DNA of 5,007 bases from an uncultured Saprospiraceae bacterium (lineage in GTDB: Bacteria > Bacteroidota > Bacteroidia > Chitinophagales > Saprospiraceae). The notes below the pieces were generated by a model that ran no database searches, was not told the origin of the DNA, and worked only from the letters and a program-made list of their open reading frames with translations. The position numbers and the translations under genes were made by a program. How positions within the stretch are numbered: position 1 is the first letter of the stretch; the number at the start of each line of letters is the position of its first letter. Location of the stretch: NCBI GenBank assembly GCA_937959095.1, contig CALGLY010000197.1:1-5007 (forward strand), in the 5' to 3' direction. Below, one piece after another: positions 3,592 to 5,007 of the stretch.

Positions 3592-5007
3592 ATGTTAAGC
3601 AAAATGTCTGTTTATGAAGATGCAGACTTAAAGTATAAAGTCCGTTTCTTTTACTACATACATATCTTTTTCTTTGTTGCAGTTATTGCAACAACACTCT
3701 ACGACGGGCTTCTCTATCATAGCATCTTATCTATCTGTACAGGCATATTAGCTGCCGTTATCATTATTATAAACGCCTTTTTAGCACACAAAGGCTATCT
3801 GCGTCTAGCACTTTTTTTTTCTATATTATTTTACTATCCCCAAATGATTGCCATGCCGCTTTATTTAGGTCCAATGTATTATGGCACTACTTTTGCTCTG
3901 ACAAGCATCTATTTTGCTATTTCCTATATGGCTAGTCACAAAAGCATAAAAATCTTAAATAGCATTGCTTTTGTTATTTCGTTTGCAAGTTTACTTTATG
4001 TCAATTCTTTAGATTATCCTCATATTTATAGCAGCGAAGAAGAAAAATTTCTTGTAGATATTATATTCGCTATTATAGGAATGGGTTCTGTTCTTTTTGT
4101 TCGATTTTTCCAAGGCATTACAGTACAAAATTATGAAACAAAAATTTCAAAATCAACTCAACATCTAAATGAACAAACTGCCATGTTGAATGGCGTTTTT
4201 GATAGTACTTTAGATGGAATTTTAGTATTTAATAAAGCAGAAAAGCTAGTAGCCTTCAATAAAGTATCCGAGCAAAATTTCCGTTTTTTATTCAATAAAG
4301 AACTCCAAATAAATGCAACGTTCAAAGATTTTGTACCTCCTATTTTTCAAGAAGATCATCAGATTTTAGTTCGGCAAGCACAGGGAGGAAAGGCAGTTGC
4401 TGTGGAGTCGAAGATTCCTTATAAAGAAGAAGATTATTACTTCAAATTTGTACATACTCCAGCACTCGATAAACAAGATAATATTTTTGGAAGCATTCTG
4501 ATTATCAAAAATGTTACACGTCGGAAAAAGCAAGAAATCCAATTAAAAAATTTATTGCAAAAAGCTCAAGAAAGCGATCGCTTAAAGTCAGCCTTTATAG
4601 CTAATATTTCACATGAAATAAGAACGCCTATGAATGGAATCTTAGGTTTTTCTGAACTCCTACTTGCTACCGATACACAAGCTGATGAAAAGCAAGAATA
4701 TGCCAATATCATTAATGATAATTGCCAAAACCTGATGCAAATTGTAGATGACTTGCTAGATATTGCAAAAATAGAAACAGGAGCTGCAAATCTCAATATT
4801 ACTTCCTTCCAACTTGCTGGCTTTTTACAACAATTGTATTTTTTGTTTTCACCTATTGCTCAAAAGAAAGGTATTAATTTTGAATTACTCCCATCGAATT
4901 TCCCAAAAGGTAGCTCGATTGCATCTGATAAGAAAAAGCTACGTCAGATACTAACCAATTTATTGAGTAATGCCATAAAATTCACAAAAGAAGGGAGCGT
5001 AATTTTA
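3592..5007 (+). CDS. Membrane sensor histidine kinase with PAS domain (3' end outside the window)
   Basis: The open frame runs from ATG 3592 to the window edge: 472 codons without a stop. A second ATG lies at 3604. Residues about 19-172 hold six hydrophobic helices (near 19-37, 44-63, 70-88, 95-114, 120-138, 153-172) with short loops, a membrane sensor or anchor region I cannot assign. A PAS domain follows at about 195-308 (FDSTLDGILVFNKAEKLVAFN, ending SILIIKNVTRRKKQE). A short helix leads to HisKA, with the H-box FIANISHEIRTPMNGILGF and phospho-acceptor His341 (codon 4612-4614). HATPase_c begins near 420 and shows the N-box LRQILTNLLSNAIKF (450-464, Asn456 and Asn460). The window ends before the G1, F and G2 boxes, and any receiver domain would lie beyond. 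It should autophosphorylate on His341 and pass the phosphate to a response regulator. Signal and partner are unknown. PAS could bind a small ligand or cofactor, but no cofactor-binding residue is evident. The gene follows a strong terminator and is a separate unit. Confidence 0.92.
   Translation, partial: MLSKMSVYEDADLKYKVRFFYYIHIFFFVAVIATTLYDGLLYHSILSICTGILAAVIIIINAFLAHKGYLRLALFFSILFYYPQMIAMPLYLGPMYYGTTFALTSIYFAISYMASHKSIKILNSIAFVISFASLLYVNSLDYPHIYSSEEEKFLVDIIFAIIGMGSVLFVRFFQGITVQNYETKISKSTQHLNEQTAMLNGVFDSTLDGILVFNKAEKLVAFNKVSEQNFRFLFNKELQINATFKDFVPPIFQEDHQILVRQAQGGKAVAVESKIPYKEEDYYFKFVHTPALDKQDNIFGSILIIKNVTRRKKQEIQLKNLLQKAQESDRLKSAFIANISHEIRTPMNGILGFSELLLATDTQADEKQEYANIINDNCQNLMQIVDDLLDIAKIETGAANLNITSFQLAGFLQQLYFLFSPIAQKKGINFELLPSNFPKGSSIASDKKKLRQILTNLLSNAIKFTKEGSVIL

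Noticed and set aside
4566..4796. - strand open frame inside the kinase gene
   Set aside because: It overlaps the HisKA H-box on the opposite strand, which is unambiguous coding sequence.

Overview
The window looks like chromosomal DNA from a free-living or environmental member of the Bacteroidota (Cytophagia/Saprospiria/Flavobacteriia-like). It is AT-rich. Two predicted proteins end in type A C-terminal sorting domains of the type IX secretion system (T9SS). The two best promoter candidates match the Bacteroidota consensus TTTG-N19-TAnnTTTG, and most starts lack a clear Shine-Dalgarno sequence. No rRNA, tRNA, CRISPR array, transposase or phage gene was seen.

Layout, left to right. (1) 1-178: non-coding, with weak promoter candidates. 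(2) 179-583 (+): a 134-residue protein of unknown function with two adjacent membrane helices. (3) 592-654: two hairpins between convergent genes. (4) 665-1627 (-): a secreted DUF4465-family protein with a signal peptide and a T9SS sorting domain. (5) 1628-2046 (-): a long leader for that gene. It holds an unmistakable cobalamin (vitamin B12) riboswitch at about 1814-1965, a possible expression platform with three hairpins, and a promoter. (6) 2059-2089 (+): a consensus-like promoter facing the other way. It drives a 402-residue secreted protein at 2213-3421 with an unrecognised N-terminal part, a fibronectin-III-like module and a T9SS sorting domain. (7) 3429-3474: a long terminator hairpin. 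(8) 3592 to the window end (+): a partial sensor histidine kinase (six membrane helices, PAS, HisKA, start of the ATPase domain), cut off by the window edge.

The central biological story is items 4 and 5. A B12 riboswitch stands directly in front of a single secreted DUF4465 gene, with no transporter gene beside it in the window. This points to a B12-repressed surface or released protein that captures or processes corrinoids and is delivered by the T9SS instead of by a lipoprotein anchor. The divergent 402-residue protein shares the promoter region and the export route, but nothing in its sequence ties it to B12. The kinase is a separate transcription unit whose signal is unknown.
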